A stretch of DNA of 64,000 bases, from contig CAYWNK010000003.1 of NCBI GenBank assembly GCA_964459495.1, positions 30,410-94,409 of the forward strand. The letters are read 5' to 3'. Every line of letters begins with the position of its first letter. Within the stretch, counting starts at the first letter, position 1. A program made the position numbers and the translations under genes. Below the pieces are notes generated by a model that was not told where the DNA came from, ran no database searches, and worked only from the letters and a program-made list of their open reading frames with translations. Below are positions 34,571 through 43,187 of the stretch, piece after piece. This DNA comes from CAYWNK01 sp964459495. Its GTDB lineage: Bacteria; Planctomycetota; UBA1135; GCA-002686595.

Positions 34571-35341
34571 ATGGCCGACGAAAAAGAAAACACAGAGACC
34601 GAGGGTGAAGAGAAGCCCAAGAAGGACCGCGGCCCGCTGAAAATGCTGGGAGCGGTGCTCGCCCTCGTGGGCGTTGGCGGCGGTCTTGCCATGATGGCGA
34701 TCCCGTCCAAGCCGGAGGCGGCCCCCACCCTGCAGGGCCCGCTGCACGACAAGCTGTTCGAAAATGAGGTCGTGTCCAACACGACCGACGCGAACTTCAC
34801 CCGCTTCATCAAGACCGATCCGCAGATCGAGTACTTCGCCTACGACCCCATGTACGTGGATGGCAGGGACGAAGATCCGCTATTCCGAGCTTGGATATCT
34901 TCCGAGCTGAACGCTCTGATCTCCAGTCAGGGCCTCGACTTGATCTACAACGGCACGAACCGTGAACGCTTCGCGCAGATGGTGCGTGAGGTCCTCACCC
35001 CGTCGGTGTTCCCCGTCCACCTTGGCGACACCAAGCTGCCCCTACAGATCGACGAAGAGAGTGGGATTCGACCCGGCGACTCCTACCGGCAGTCGACCTT
35101 CCGCGGCCGGTTCTACGACCACGTCCTGAAGATCGACGCACCGCAGAAGACCCTGCAGATCGACGAGGGTCCCGTGACCGTATTCGAAGGCGATGAAATC
35201 GACCTCGAGATCCGGAGTCCATCCGGCGAGACGATGTATGTCGACCTGTCCGAGCTCAATCCCGAGTTCGTTGGAGAGATCGGCATCGGCGTCCACGGCC
35301 GCATCCGTCAGGTCTTCCTCACCAACCACATCGCCCAGTAG
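34571..35341 (+). CDS. fliL: FliL-like stator-associated membrane protein
   Basis: A 256-residue protein with a charged cytosolic N-terminus (about 1-22), one membrane helix (about 23-43, MLGAVLALVGVGGGLAMMAI) and a periplasmic domain of about 200 residues. Position between motB and fliM and this topology fit FliL, which surrounds the stator. It is longer than the usual 150-180 residues, so the identification is by context. Confidence 0.65.
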   Translation: MADEKENTETEGEEKPKKDRGPLKMLGAVLALVGVGGGLAMMAIPSKPEAAPTLQGPLHDKLFENEVVSNTTDANFTRFIKTDPQIEYFAYDPMYVDGRDEDPLFRAWISSELNALISSQGLDLIYNGTNRERFAQMVREVLTPSVFPVHLGDTKLPLQIDEESGIRPGDSYRQSTFRGRFYDHVLKIDAPQKTLQIDEGPVTVFEGDEIDLEIRSPSGETMYVDLSELNPEFVGEIGIGVHGRIRQVFLTNHIAQ

Positions 35342-35362
35342 CCCACGCAGCGGTTCCCCCCC

Positions 35363-36304
35363 GTGACCCAGCTCGACCCCGAAGAAACCGCAGCCCTGGC
35401 AGCGGGAACGGCCAGCATCTCGCCCAAGGGCGAGGTGTCGCCGCGGGATTTCCGGGAGCCGAAGAGTCTCTCTGCCGAGCAACTGCACCAGGCGCACGGG
35501 CTCATCAACTCAACGCTACAGGCCTTGGCTGCTGGCTTAGCGGCACCCCTTCGCTCTTTCCATCGGGTGCACCTGGCCTCCCTACGCGAGCTCAACGTCG
35601 AACACCTATTCGATGACTATGAGGCTCCCTTCTTCGTGCACCAGTTCCAGGTGGAGGGCGAGCATGCCTGGGCGGTTTGGGACTCCGCGGTCGCAGGCCG
35701 TGCCATCGACGCCATCGTCACCGGGGCGGAGATCTCCGATGAGGAGGCTGATGCGCGGATGCTCAGTCGTGCGGAAACTGGCGTCCTAGGCCGAATCCTC
35801 AACGGCGTGATCAAGGCGGTGACTGACGGCTTGGGCCTTCAGTCCGAACCCGGGAAGATCGCCCAAGACTTGGATCAACTGGTCACTCTCGACAGTGCCG
35901 GCCCGGGCGCTGACGCCCGGCGGCTGCAGGTGCACCTGGTCATCGAGGGGGCGCTTGGACGAAGCGAGCTCGTCCTCTACCTCCCCGGCGTGTCCGCCGC
36001 TCCACTGCCCGTCACCCAAGCAAGCCCCGATCTCCCCGAACACCTGGACGAGGTGATGCTGGACATCCGCGCCTTCCTCGGCGCTGTTGACCTGCCGCTG
36101 TCTGAACTCCTGGCTCTTGAGATCGGCGACGTGCTGCCCCTCCACGTCGAGGTGGATACCCCCCTCGACATCTATGTCGAAGAGCGCTCCTGCGCCAAAG
36201 GTGTCTGGGGCCAGGTCGGCGGCACTCTCGCCGTACGGCTCGACCAACTCGACCTCCACCCCGGGGACATCGACTGCCCCGAAAGCCCTTCCAATCATGA
36301 CTGA
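35363..36304 (+). CDS. fliM: Flagellar motor switch protein FliM
   Basis: A 313-residue FliM. The middle CheC-like domain (about 60-230) and the C-terminal SpoA domain (about 235-310, LLALEIGDVLPLHVEVDTPL) are recognisable. The N-terminus (TQLDPEETAALAAG) only loosely matches the CheY-binding motif LSQDEIDALL. The GTG start lies 21 nt after fliL. The end overlaps fliN by 8 nt. Weak family identity in the middle domain lowers certainty slightly. Confidence 0.85.
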   Translation: MTQLDPEETAALAAGTASISPKGEVSPRDFREPKSLSAEQLHQAHGLINSTLQALAAGLAAPLRSFHRVHLASLRELNVEHLFDDYEAPFFVHQFQVEGEHAWAVWDSAVAGRAIDAIVTGAEISDEEADARMLSRAETGVLGRILNGVIKAVTDGLGLQSEPGKIAQDLDQLVTLDSAGPGADARRLQVHLVIEGALGRSELVLYLPGVSAAPLPVTQASPDLPEHLDEVMLDIRAFLGAVDLPLSELLALEIGDVLPLHVEVDTPLDIYVEERSCAKGVWGQVGGTLAVRLDQLDLHPGDIDCPESPSNHD

Positions 36305-36644
36305 CGACAGCACACAGGCGCCTGATCTTGAGAATGCCGTCGACGGCGCCACCGCCGCGGCGGGTCAGCTCGCCGAACTCGCCGGAAGCGCCCTAGAGGG
36401 TGAACCGATTGGGCTCGACAATCTTCTCGAGGTCCCGGTACGAGTGACCGTCCAAATCGGTCGCACGCGCATGTCTTTGGGCGAATTGGTCGCCCTCGGG
36501 CCGGGTTCCCTCGTCCCGCTCGACCGGGAAGCGCACGAGCCCGCCGACATTCTTGTCAACGGACGCATCGTCGCACGCGGCGAAGTCGTCACGATCGATC
36601 ACACCTACGGGGTACGGATCACCAGTCTCGCCAAGGACAGCTAG
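36297..36644 (+). CDS. fliN: Flagellar motor switch protein FliN
   Basis: A 115-residue FliN: an acidic N-terminus (1-40) and a SpoA domain (NLLEVPVRVTVQIGRTRMSL, PADILVNGRIVARGEVVTID). It forms the bottom of the C-ring with FliM. The ATG at 36297 lies within the end of fliM; the longer frame upstream is a shadow of fliM. It is the last gene of the operon. Its stop codon overlaps the stop of the decayed peroxidase on the other strand. Confidence 0.93.
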   Translation: MTDDSTQAPDLENAVDGATAAAGQLAELAGSALEGEPIGLDNLLEVPVRVTVQIGRTRMSLGELVALGPGSLVPLDREAHEPADILVNGRIVARGEVVTIDHTYGVRITSLAKDS

Positions 36645-37600
36645 CCACGGCGTCCCGCTCGATCGGAGGCGTCAGGGTCAGTGATCTCGCACGGCTGCGC
36701 CGTGTGGAAGACATCGTCTGCGATCTCCGGGCCAACGCCGGTACTGGGGCGAACAACGACCCCCAGCGTCTGGCTCTGCACGGGATCCACCAGACTGACC
36801 GAGAGGTAGGGCTCAATACCGGAGTTGGTGACCTTCTCCGGGTCAAAGAATGCGTCCGCCAGGGCGATGTTGCCCGCCCTATGAACCGCACCATCAGCCT
36901 CGTTTCATTGAAGCGTCGACGAGAGCGCCGTGTGCCCCACGCGAAATGCGGCTGTCGAGAATTCGTTCGCGACCCGCGGGTCAAACGATCACCGGTAGCC
37001 CTGATAGCTGCCGATCACATTGTCCCAGAGCAGAACAGGGAGGAACCCGTTGTAGGTAGTCGCCTGCAGCTCCGCCCCGACGATCGCCCGCGAGGAAGAA
37101 CGACGGATCGTCGCTTGGTGCGTTTGGCAAGCCTGCCGTATTGAAGGGCAACAGGCCCCCCCGCCGACGTCTTTGATCGGCCGGTACCGTCCATCGTGCG
37201 CAGCTCTGTGGCCCACGCCGCGTCTGAGCCGTAGACATGCGATCCATCGACAAACGCGGTGATCGCATTCACCTGTTCTCGAACTCCGGCCACCAGGCTC
37301 CATTCGCTTCGGCCCATTGGAATGACAATCGAAGCGGTTCCTGACGGATCGAAGAATGGGTCCCCGAGGGGGGCGCGGATATCGAGGCCCTCGTGGAGCG
37401 ATGCCTCGGGTGAAAGGTCGATATCGTGGCCGAGGAGTTGGCCCCATACCCAGATGGAGTCCGATGCCCCGCGCGCGTTGGGGTAGCGAGGAGTAGCGGT
37501 GGCAGCCGGGGTGAAAGATACCGGTCTCTGAGAGGAACTATCTCTATACCAACACTGGGTTTCACAATCCTGATTGAGAAGCCCCGAAGTTGGCTTCCAC
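36641..37600 (-). pseudogene. Decayed animal-type haem peroxidase
   Basis: Minus-strand fragments in three frames give strong matches to the animal haem peroxidase family. These are WVWGQLLGHDIDLSPE (distal His region), REQVNAITAFVDGSHVYGSD, GGLLPFNTAGLPNAPSDDPS, TTYNGFLPVLLWDNVIGSYQ, NEFSTAAFRVGHTALSSTLQ (proximal His) and NIALADAFFDPEKVTNSGIE. The frame changes at a run of seven C on the + strand near 37160. The segment with the REHNR motif is deleted after FLAGDRR. Two in-frame TGA codons (36989-36991, 36905-36907) also break it. It cannot make an active enzyme. It lies directly against fliN, so the fliN operon has no visible terminator. Confidence 0.85.
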
Positions 37601-37636
37601 AGCCCCCTTAGGGCCGTTGGTTTCTACGATGGGCGT

Positions 37637-39058
37637 ATGTCCATGCTCCCCGGTCACGCAAGTCGCTCACTCCAGACCTGCGCCCTGATTCTGCTGGCAG
37701 CCTGCGGTTCCAAGCCCGAGCTGCCCTCCGAGGCCCCTTCCGCATCTGGCTGGCGCCCCCCCCTCGACGCCAATCTGGTTGTCATCAGCATCGACACCAC
37801 CCGTTCGGACCACTTTGGGTGTTACGGGCACACTGGACCGATCACACCCAAGATCGATCGTTTCGCCCTGCGCAGCACGCGTTTCTCTCGTGCGTTCACG
37901 GTGATGCCTACCACCTTGCCCGCGCATACCTCCCTGTTCACTTCCCAGTACCCCCGTCAGACGGGCGTGAACTCCAACCTGGGCAACGTCTCCGAGCATG
38001 AACTGACACTGGCTGAGATCTTGCAGGAAGCTGGCGTGACCACGGGCTCCTTCAACTCAGCGCAGGTGCTTGCCGCAGGAACAGGCCTTGAGCAGGGTTT
38101 TGACGAGTATCAGTGCCCTGAGAATCGCACCTGGCCGGCAAACAAGACCTGCATGATGGCGCGGGAGTGGATCACCGAGAATCAAGACTCACGCTACTTC
38201 TGCTTCGTCCACCTCTACGACCCACACGCGCTCTATGAGGCGCCCGCCGCCTTCCAGACCAAGTTCGAGGTTGAAGCCGATGGCCCACTTCCACCCCTTG
38301 AACAGTTCGGCTTCATGGCCCAGCCCGAAGGGCTTACCGAGAATCTCGCAGCCGATGCCGCGCGCGCCTATGCCGCTGAAGTGGCCTTTGCTGACGCACA
38401 GATTGGAGCACTCATCAACATGCTGGCGGTCTCTGGCCAGCTCAAGAAGACCATCGTCGTCATCACGTCCGACCACGGCGAGACCCTCGATGAACTCGCC
38501 GATTCGTACAACTATGCCTACGATCACGGAGAGTTCCTCTACACACGCGAGCTGCAAATCCCGCTCCTCATTCGCGTACCCGCGGCCTTCGACATCCCCA
38601 TCAACCAGGAGATTGGGGACGCGGTCAGCCTGCTCGACCTGATGCCTACGCTGCTCGAGCTGATGGGCCTGCCCGCACCTGACGGAATGGAAGGCCGCTC
38701 CCTTGTTGGCCGCATGCGAGGGGAAGATCTCAGCCCGACGGTCATCGTTGCCGAGCGCCACAGCTACGAGAACCCGCCCAACGAATGGATGAAGGGTGAC
38801 GCCTACGCACTCGTGTCCTCTCCCTGGCTGCTGCTCACGTCGGAGGGACGTGGTACCGAGCTCTTCCAGCTAGACGACGATCCCGCTGGGGTCACCAATG
38901 TCGCGGAGGAGAACACCGCCCAGGTCGACAAGCTCAAGGGCCGTTTGGAGCAGTGGCTGGAAACGCGCCTACCCAAGGACACCCGCGCCGCGCCTGAGAT
39001 GCTTGGTTCGGAACGCGACGCAGCCATGCGTGCCCTCGGATACAACGAAGGCGGCTGA
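37637..39058 (+). CDS. Sulfatase-fold lipoprotein
   Basis: A 473-residue secreted lipoprotein (lipobox LLAAC near residues 19-23) of the sulfatase/alkaline-phosphatase superfamily. Metal-binding N-terminus VVISIDTTRSDHFGCYG, active-site segment TTLPAHTSLFTS and the later ITSDHGETLDE are present. The site has no Cys or Ser in a C/S-x-P-x-R motif, so it is not a classical formylglycine sulfatase. The nucleophile is probably Thr, as in phosphotransferase-like members. The substrate is unknown. ATG at 37637; the upstream frame lies over the peroxidase remnant. Confidence 0.8.
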   Translation: MSMLPGHASRSLQTCALILLAACGSKPELPSEAPSASGWRPPLDANLVVISIDTTRSDHFGCYGHTGPITPKIDRFALRSTRFSRAFTVMPTTLPAHTSLFTSQYPRQTGVNSNLGNVSEHELTLAEILQEAGVTTGSFNSAQVLAAGTGLEQGFDEYQCPENRTWPANKTCMMAREWITENQDSRYFCFVHLYDPHALYEAPAAFQTKFEVEADGPLPPLEQFGFMAQPEGLTENLAADAARAYAAEVAFADAQIGALINMLAVSGQLKKTIVVITSDHGETLDELADSYNYAYDHGEFLYTRELQIPLLIRVPAAFDIPINQEIGDAVSLLDLMPTLLELMGLPAPDGMEGRSLVGRMRGEDLSPTVIVAERHSYENPPNEWMKGDAYALVSSPWLLLTSEGRGTELFQLDDDPAGVTNVAEENTAQVDKLKGRLEQWLETRLPKDTRAAPEMLGSERDAAMRALGYNEGG

Positions 39059-39072
39059 GCGAAGCGGGCCCC

Positions 39073-41301
39073 CTACTTCTCTTCTTCCTCGCCCCCGAGA
39101 TAGCCGATACCGGTCAACATTTCGGTCCCCGCCGCGCCGACCCCAATCCGGTGCGCAGGTGCCCAGGCGCGCTGATCCGCGCGGCGCTCTCCGGCAATCC
39201 CCTGCAGCCTACTTGCCTCCTGTTCGCGCTCTGTGGCCAGGTTCTGAAGCTGAAGCGGGTCGGATGCTTCGTCGAAGAGCGAGACCTGCCCGCCCTGCTC
39301 TCCGTCCCACCAAATCAGGGTGCTCGTACCAGATCGCAGGCCGATCAGCTCCTGGTAGTTGCGGCCTGCAACCCAGCCCTTGGACGTCGCAAACATCACT
39401 TCCTCGGGCGGGTTGGGCTCCATGCCCGGAATCAACATCCCCCCATCCCCCATTCCGGGAAGCTCGGAACCGCCAAGCACCGCAAGGGTCGGCGCGAGAT
39501 GCCGGTTGGAGACTGGCCCCACAATGCGCTGCCCAGCGGGAATTCCGGGTCCAGCGATCACCAGCGGCACCCGCACGAGTTCGGTATGCAGGCCGTGCCC
39601 GTGCCCGACGCGACCGCGATCGAGCAGCTCTTCCCCGTGATCGGAAGAGAAAGCGATGACGGTGTTCTCGGTCAGGCCCTTCTCATCCAGGTAGGAGAGC
39701 AGCTCACCCAGCCAAAAATCCCCTGTCCGGATGCTCGCGTCGTAGACATCGTCCACCCAACGGGTCATCTCCGGCGCCAGATTGGGGGGTGCACCGGTCT
39801 CTTGAAATGCGCGCCAGTACTGGCCACCAAATTCGTCGAGGCCTCCATCCGGAAAGCCTGGGGGCTTGACCCCGCCGAACAAGTCGAGGTCTTCCTGACG
39901 GGGCCGGTGTGGCGTGTGGGGGTCAGCTAGGTGCAGGTACAGAAAGAAGCGCGCGTCATCGTGGCCCACGAGCCAACTGAAGACGCTAGTCATCACGTCG
40001 TCGGACTTGCGGAACTCGGAGCTGTGAAAGTCAAAGTCCTCGAAGCCCTGGTCAAAGTTGCGCGCGGGAACGATTAGCGGATTGCACGAGAAGGCCGCAG
40101 TTGTGTACCCGCGCGCCTGCAGCACTTCTGGCAGGCTGGAAAGCGCGAGGTTCAGCGTGCATGACTCATTGCTAACGACGCCGTGGGCTTCGGGCGCAAG
40201 GCCCGTGAGTAGGGAGGCGGTGGAAGGCCAGGTCCAGCTCGACGTCGAGTAGGCCTGTTCGAAGAGCAAGCCGCGCTCGGCAAGCTTGGTCAAGACAGGG
40301 CTCGTTTCACGCCCGTAGCCATAGGTCGAGGTGCGATCCGCGCGCAGGGTGTCCTGAACGATCAGAATGATGTTCGGAGCGTCGGGGCGCGCCTCAGCCC
40401 GCGGCGTAGCAACACGCGTCTCCACCACGCAACCGCCAAACCCGGCAACAAGCAACGAAGCCGGCAGTGCCGCTGAGGGGTGCCCCTCCGGAATGCGCGT
40501 GCGCAGCACGATCTGCGCCCCTCCTTTCACCGGCAGAGCATCATCGGCTGCGTGCCGCCATGTCCAATCGTCGGATCGCCACACGCCAGGCTTTGTGCGC
40601 TCGTTGGTGATGCGTTCGGAGAACCGCAGCTCGCCGTCGATCTCGACCTCAAACTCGACTGCGATCTCAGGCATCCCCTTGGGGAGACGATTGCGCACCA
40701 GCTTGTCGACCCCTGCCGCCAGCCGCAGGTAGCCAGCTGGCAAGCCCTTGGGCACTTCGATGCGCACCTCGCAGGGCGGCGCCATCCAAAGCGCGGGCTT
40801 GTCGCCGGAGTCAGAGTGTTGGTCGACCGCAGGAGTCAACACACGCAGCGCAGGGGCCTGGTCCGAATTTTGTGTGACGATCTCCCACAGATCGGGCCTC
40901 GCGAGCAGGTCCAGGGTCGTTAGATGGCGGTCGAACTGTGGCGGGTCGCCGCCGAGCAAACTCCGCCCAACCCAGGGCGAGGCGAGCGCGATCAGCAGCG
41001 GCAGGACCACGCTCGCACGTCTTCCTGAGCGCAGGCAAACCGCTGCCAGCACGAGGGCCAGTGCGCCGGCCACGATCCACCCAAGCCCCGTCCCCAGATC
41101 GCGAGCAAAGGTCCAGCGTATCAGCGCTGCCTCGTCTGCCTCGGCGAACAAGACCTGCCTCAAGCGCCCTTCCGACCGCTGCCACGCCAAGATCGTCGCC
41201 GCCAGGCTTCCTAGGGCGAGGGCCCAAAGGCCCCAAAAGGCAGGGGAGCGCTTGGCCCCCGCATCGGCGCTGGCCTGGGTTGTGGTCACGGAAGAGTCCA
41301 T
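39073..41301 (-). CDS. Membrane-anchored sulfatase-fold protein
   Basis: A 742-residue protein. Three hydrophobic segments lie near the N-terminus (about 22-40, 72-92, 98-115), an extracytoplasmic domain follows (about 120-300), then a sulfatase-fold domain. Its motifs are PNIILIVQDTLRADRTSTYG, SWTWPSTASLLTG and IAFSSDHGEELLDRGRVGHG. As in the neighbouring lipoprotein the formylglycine motif is absent. It overlaps the end of the 41286-43124 gene by 16 nt, so the two are probably co-translated. A role in modifying surface glycans or lipids is inference. It converges on the first sulfatase-fold gene. Confidence 0.8.
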   Translation of the reverse strand: MDSSVTTTQASADAGAKRSPAFWGLWALALGSLAATILAWQRSEGRLRQVLFAEADEAALIRWTFARDLGTGLGWIVAGALALVLAAVCLRSGRRASVVLPLLIALASPWVGRSLLGGDPPQFDRHLTTLDLLARPDLWEIVTQNSDQAPALRVLTPAVDQHSDSGDKPALWMAPPCEVRIEVPKGLPAGYLRLAAGVDKLVRNRLPKGMPEIAVEFEVEIDGELRFSERITNERTKPGVWRSDDWTWRHAADDALPVKGGAQIVLRTRIPEGHPSAALPASLLVAGFGGCVVETRVATPRAEARPDAPNIILIVQDTLRADRTSTYGYGRETSPVLTKLAERGLLFEQAYSTSSWTWPSTASLLTGLAPEAHGVVSNESCTLNLALSSLPEVLQARGYTTAAFSCNPLIVPARNFDQGFEDFDFHSSEFRKSDDVMTSVFSWLVGHDDARFFLYLHLADPHTPHRPRQEDLDLFGGVKPPGFPDGGLDEFGGQYWRAFQETGAPPNLAPEMTRWVDDVYDASIRTGDFWLGELLSYLDEKGLTENTVIAFSSDHGEELLDRGRVGHGHGLHTELVRVPLVIAGPGIPAGQRIVGPVSNRHLAPTLAVLGGSELPGMGDGGMLIPGMEPNPPEEVMFATSKGWVAGRNYQELIGLRSGTSTLIWWDGEQGGQVSLFDEASDPLQLQNLATEREQEASRLQGIAGERRADQRAWAPAHRIGVGAAGTEMLTGIGYLGGEEEEK

Positions 41302-43124
41302 CGATTCTGTTCAGCCTCGAACCCGGCCAGCATGCGGCCAGCTTCGTCCGGAAGTTCGGCCTCCATCATCGCACGAACTGAGGCCGCGTTGAGGACCCGG
41401 CCCTGGCCATAGGGGCTGACCACCAAATTGCGATAGAAGCGCGCGCCCGCGCCCTTCAGGAAAGGGTCGGCAAGAGGGCTGTCAGCGCATCGGCGCACCG
41501 TCGCGACCAGGCTCTCGGCAACCTCCGGCGAACCGGGTGAGTAGCCGATGGCTTCGGCGAGCTGCGAGCGCAGCGGTTCCTCCAGCGGAACGAGGGCCGC
41601 GAGCGCCTTGGCAGGATCGAGTCGCGCCTTGGCTCCGACCAGCGCGCTGGCGCCCATCCCGCGCAAGAACGCAGCCCGGTCTCCGGCGCTAAGGGCATCG
41701 AGCGCCCCGAGCTGGGCCTGCAGGTCCATGTGGATCCTCTCGTCCTCAAACCAGCGCGCGGCCAAGTCACCGGCGAGCAGCTCCCGATCCGGCTCGGCGT
41801 ACCCGAGTAGCGGCCGCAACTGGTCCACGCTGGGCCGGGGCTCACCCGGTCCGAATTCCCCCTCCTCCCCGAGGTGAGCCATCAGCATCTTGAAGTAGCC
41901 CCGGTAGTCGTAGCCCTTCGTCTCACGGAGCATCGCGAGGTTCGCGCCCATGGTGGCGGGCTGGCCCTGCAGCAGCGCCCGAACGATCCCGGCTGCCCCA
42001 AGCCCCACCACGAGTAGGGCCAAGGTCACTGGAAGCGGCCCACCGCGGGATGCTGCCCCCGCCCCGCCGAGTGCCACCGCGATCACGGCCAACGGGGCGA
42101 ATCGCAGCCAGGCGAACCAGTGGCCAATCGACTCCGGCACAAAGGGACCCAAGTACCAGGCGAGAAGCCAAAGCGCGCCAAACCCCACCAGATACAGGGC
42201 CGGAGCCCGCCGCCTCGAATCCGCAGGAACAAGGGCGAGCACCGTCCCGATGCAGCCGGCCAGCAGATAGAACCAGGCCACAGCTCGGGGCCAGGCCTCG
42301 CCATCCAGAAACAGGGATCGCGCGAGGCTCGTCACGCGCTCAGCGTTGGAGCCCGTCGCGGTCAACGAGGTCCCGTGGATATCGAGCAGCTTCGCGCCCA
42401 CATGCCACCCCATGTAGACCAGAGGCAGCGCGCCGATCGCCAGCCCCGCAAACCCGGCTAGACCGGTTGCCGACAGGACCACCCGGGGTTTGCGCAACAG
42501 CACCATGAGACCCACCCAGCCGATCACCAGCACGCTCTGGTAGCTGAAGAACAACGCGAAGCCCGCGATCAGCCCCAGCCGGAACAAGCGCCAGCGGGAA
42601 GGTCGGTCGATCGCCAGGACCCGTAGCCCTTCATCGAGCAGAAGGAGCCCGAGGGCCATGGACTCGTAGTGAATCCCGAGGCTGAGCAGGGAGATGCGCT
42701 GGAGCGCAAGCGGAGCAAAGATCAGCAACAGAGCTCCCAGGCGCGCAGCGCGGCGGCCGAAGTGAGCGTCGAGAAGTCTCCAAAATGCCGCGAACACGAG
42801 CCAGCAGGTCAGGAGCCCGCAGAGCTTGTGCGCCAGAAGATTCTCCCCAACCGCCAAGAACGCAAGGGCCTTGAGGTGGGTGATGAAGAAGCCGCCACCC
42901 TCGTAGTAGTGGTAGGCCAGCTTGTGGTGCGCGACGCCAATCCCGTCGATCAACGCCTTGCCCGCGGCACCTTTTTCCAGCTCTTCGCCGTAGAAGAAGA
43001 CGTCAGCCAGCGCGAGGACGAGCAGAGCACGCAGCCCCAGGAGCAGCAGCGACCAAGCGCCGAACTCGAAGCCCCACCGCGGACGCTTCTCCGGCCCCAG
43101 ATCCGATCCCCCGCTTGCACCCAT
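41286..43124 (-). CDS. Polytopic membrane protein, glycosyltransferase-39-like layout
   Basis: A 612-residue protein with about ten hydrophobic segments in residues 25-400 and a soluble C-terminal domain of about 200 residues. A loop after the first helix with DVFFYGEELEKGAAGKALID and the hydrophobic pattern recall GT-C type (PMT/ArnT-like) glycosyltransferases, which often have an acidic pair in that loop. No decisive motif is seen. It shares an operon with the membrane sulfatase-fold gene downstream. Confidence 0.6.
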   Translation of the reverse strand: MGASGGSDLGPEKRPRWGFEFGAWSLLLLGLRALLVLALADVFFYGEELEKGAAGKALIDGIGVAHHKLAYHYYEGGGFFITHLKALAFLAVGENLLAHKLCGLLTCWLVFAAFWRLLDAHFGRRAARLGALLLIFAPLALQRISLLSLGIHYESMALGLLLLDEGLRVLAIDRPSRWRLFRLGLIAGFALFFSYQSVLVIGWVGLMVLLRKPRVVLSATGLAGFAGLAIGALPLVYMGWHVGAKLLDIHGTSLTATGSNAERVTSLARSLFLDGEAWPRAVAWFYLLAGCIGTVLALVPADSRRRAPALYLVGFGALWLLAWYLGPFVPESIGHWFAWLRFAPLAVIAVALGGAGAASRGGPLPVTLALLVVGLGAAGIVRALLQGQPATMGANLAMLRETKGYDYRGYFKMLMAHLGEEGEFGPGEPRPSVDQLRPLLGYAEPDRELLAGDLAARWFEDERIHMDLQAQLGALDALSAGDRAAFLRGMGASALVGAKARLDPAKALAALVPLEEPLRSQLAEAIGYSPGSPEVAESLVATVRRCADSPLADPFLKGAGARFYRNLVVSPYGQGRVLNAASVRAMMEAELPDEAGRMLAGFEAEQNRWTLP

Positions 43125-43187
43125 GGTCGCGTCTACGCGTCCGACTCTGGGCGCGCTTCCGTCGTGCTGAAGCTCAATGGCCTTAGG

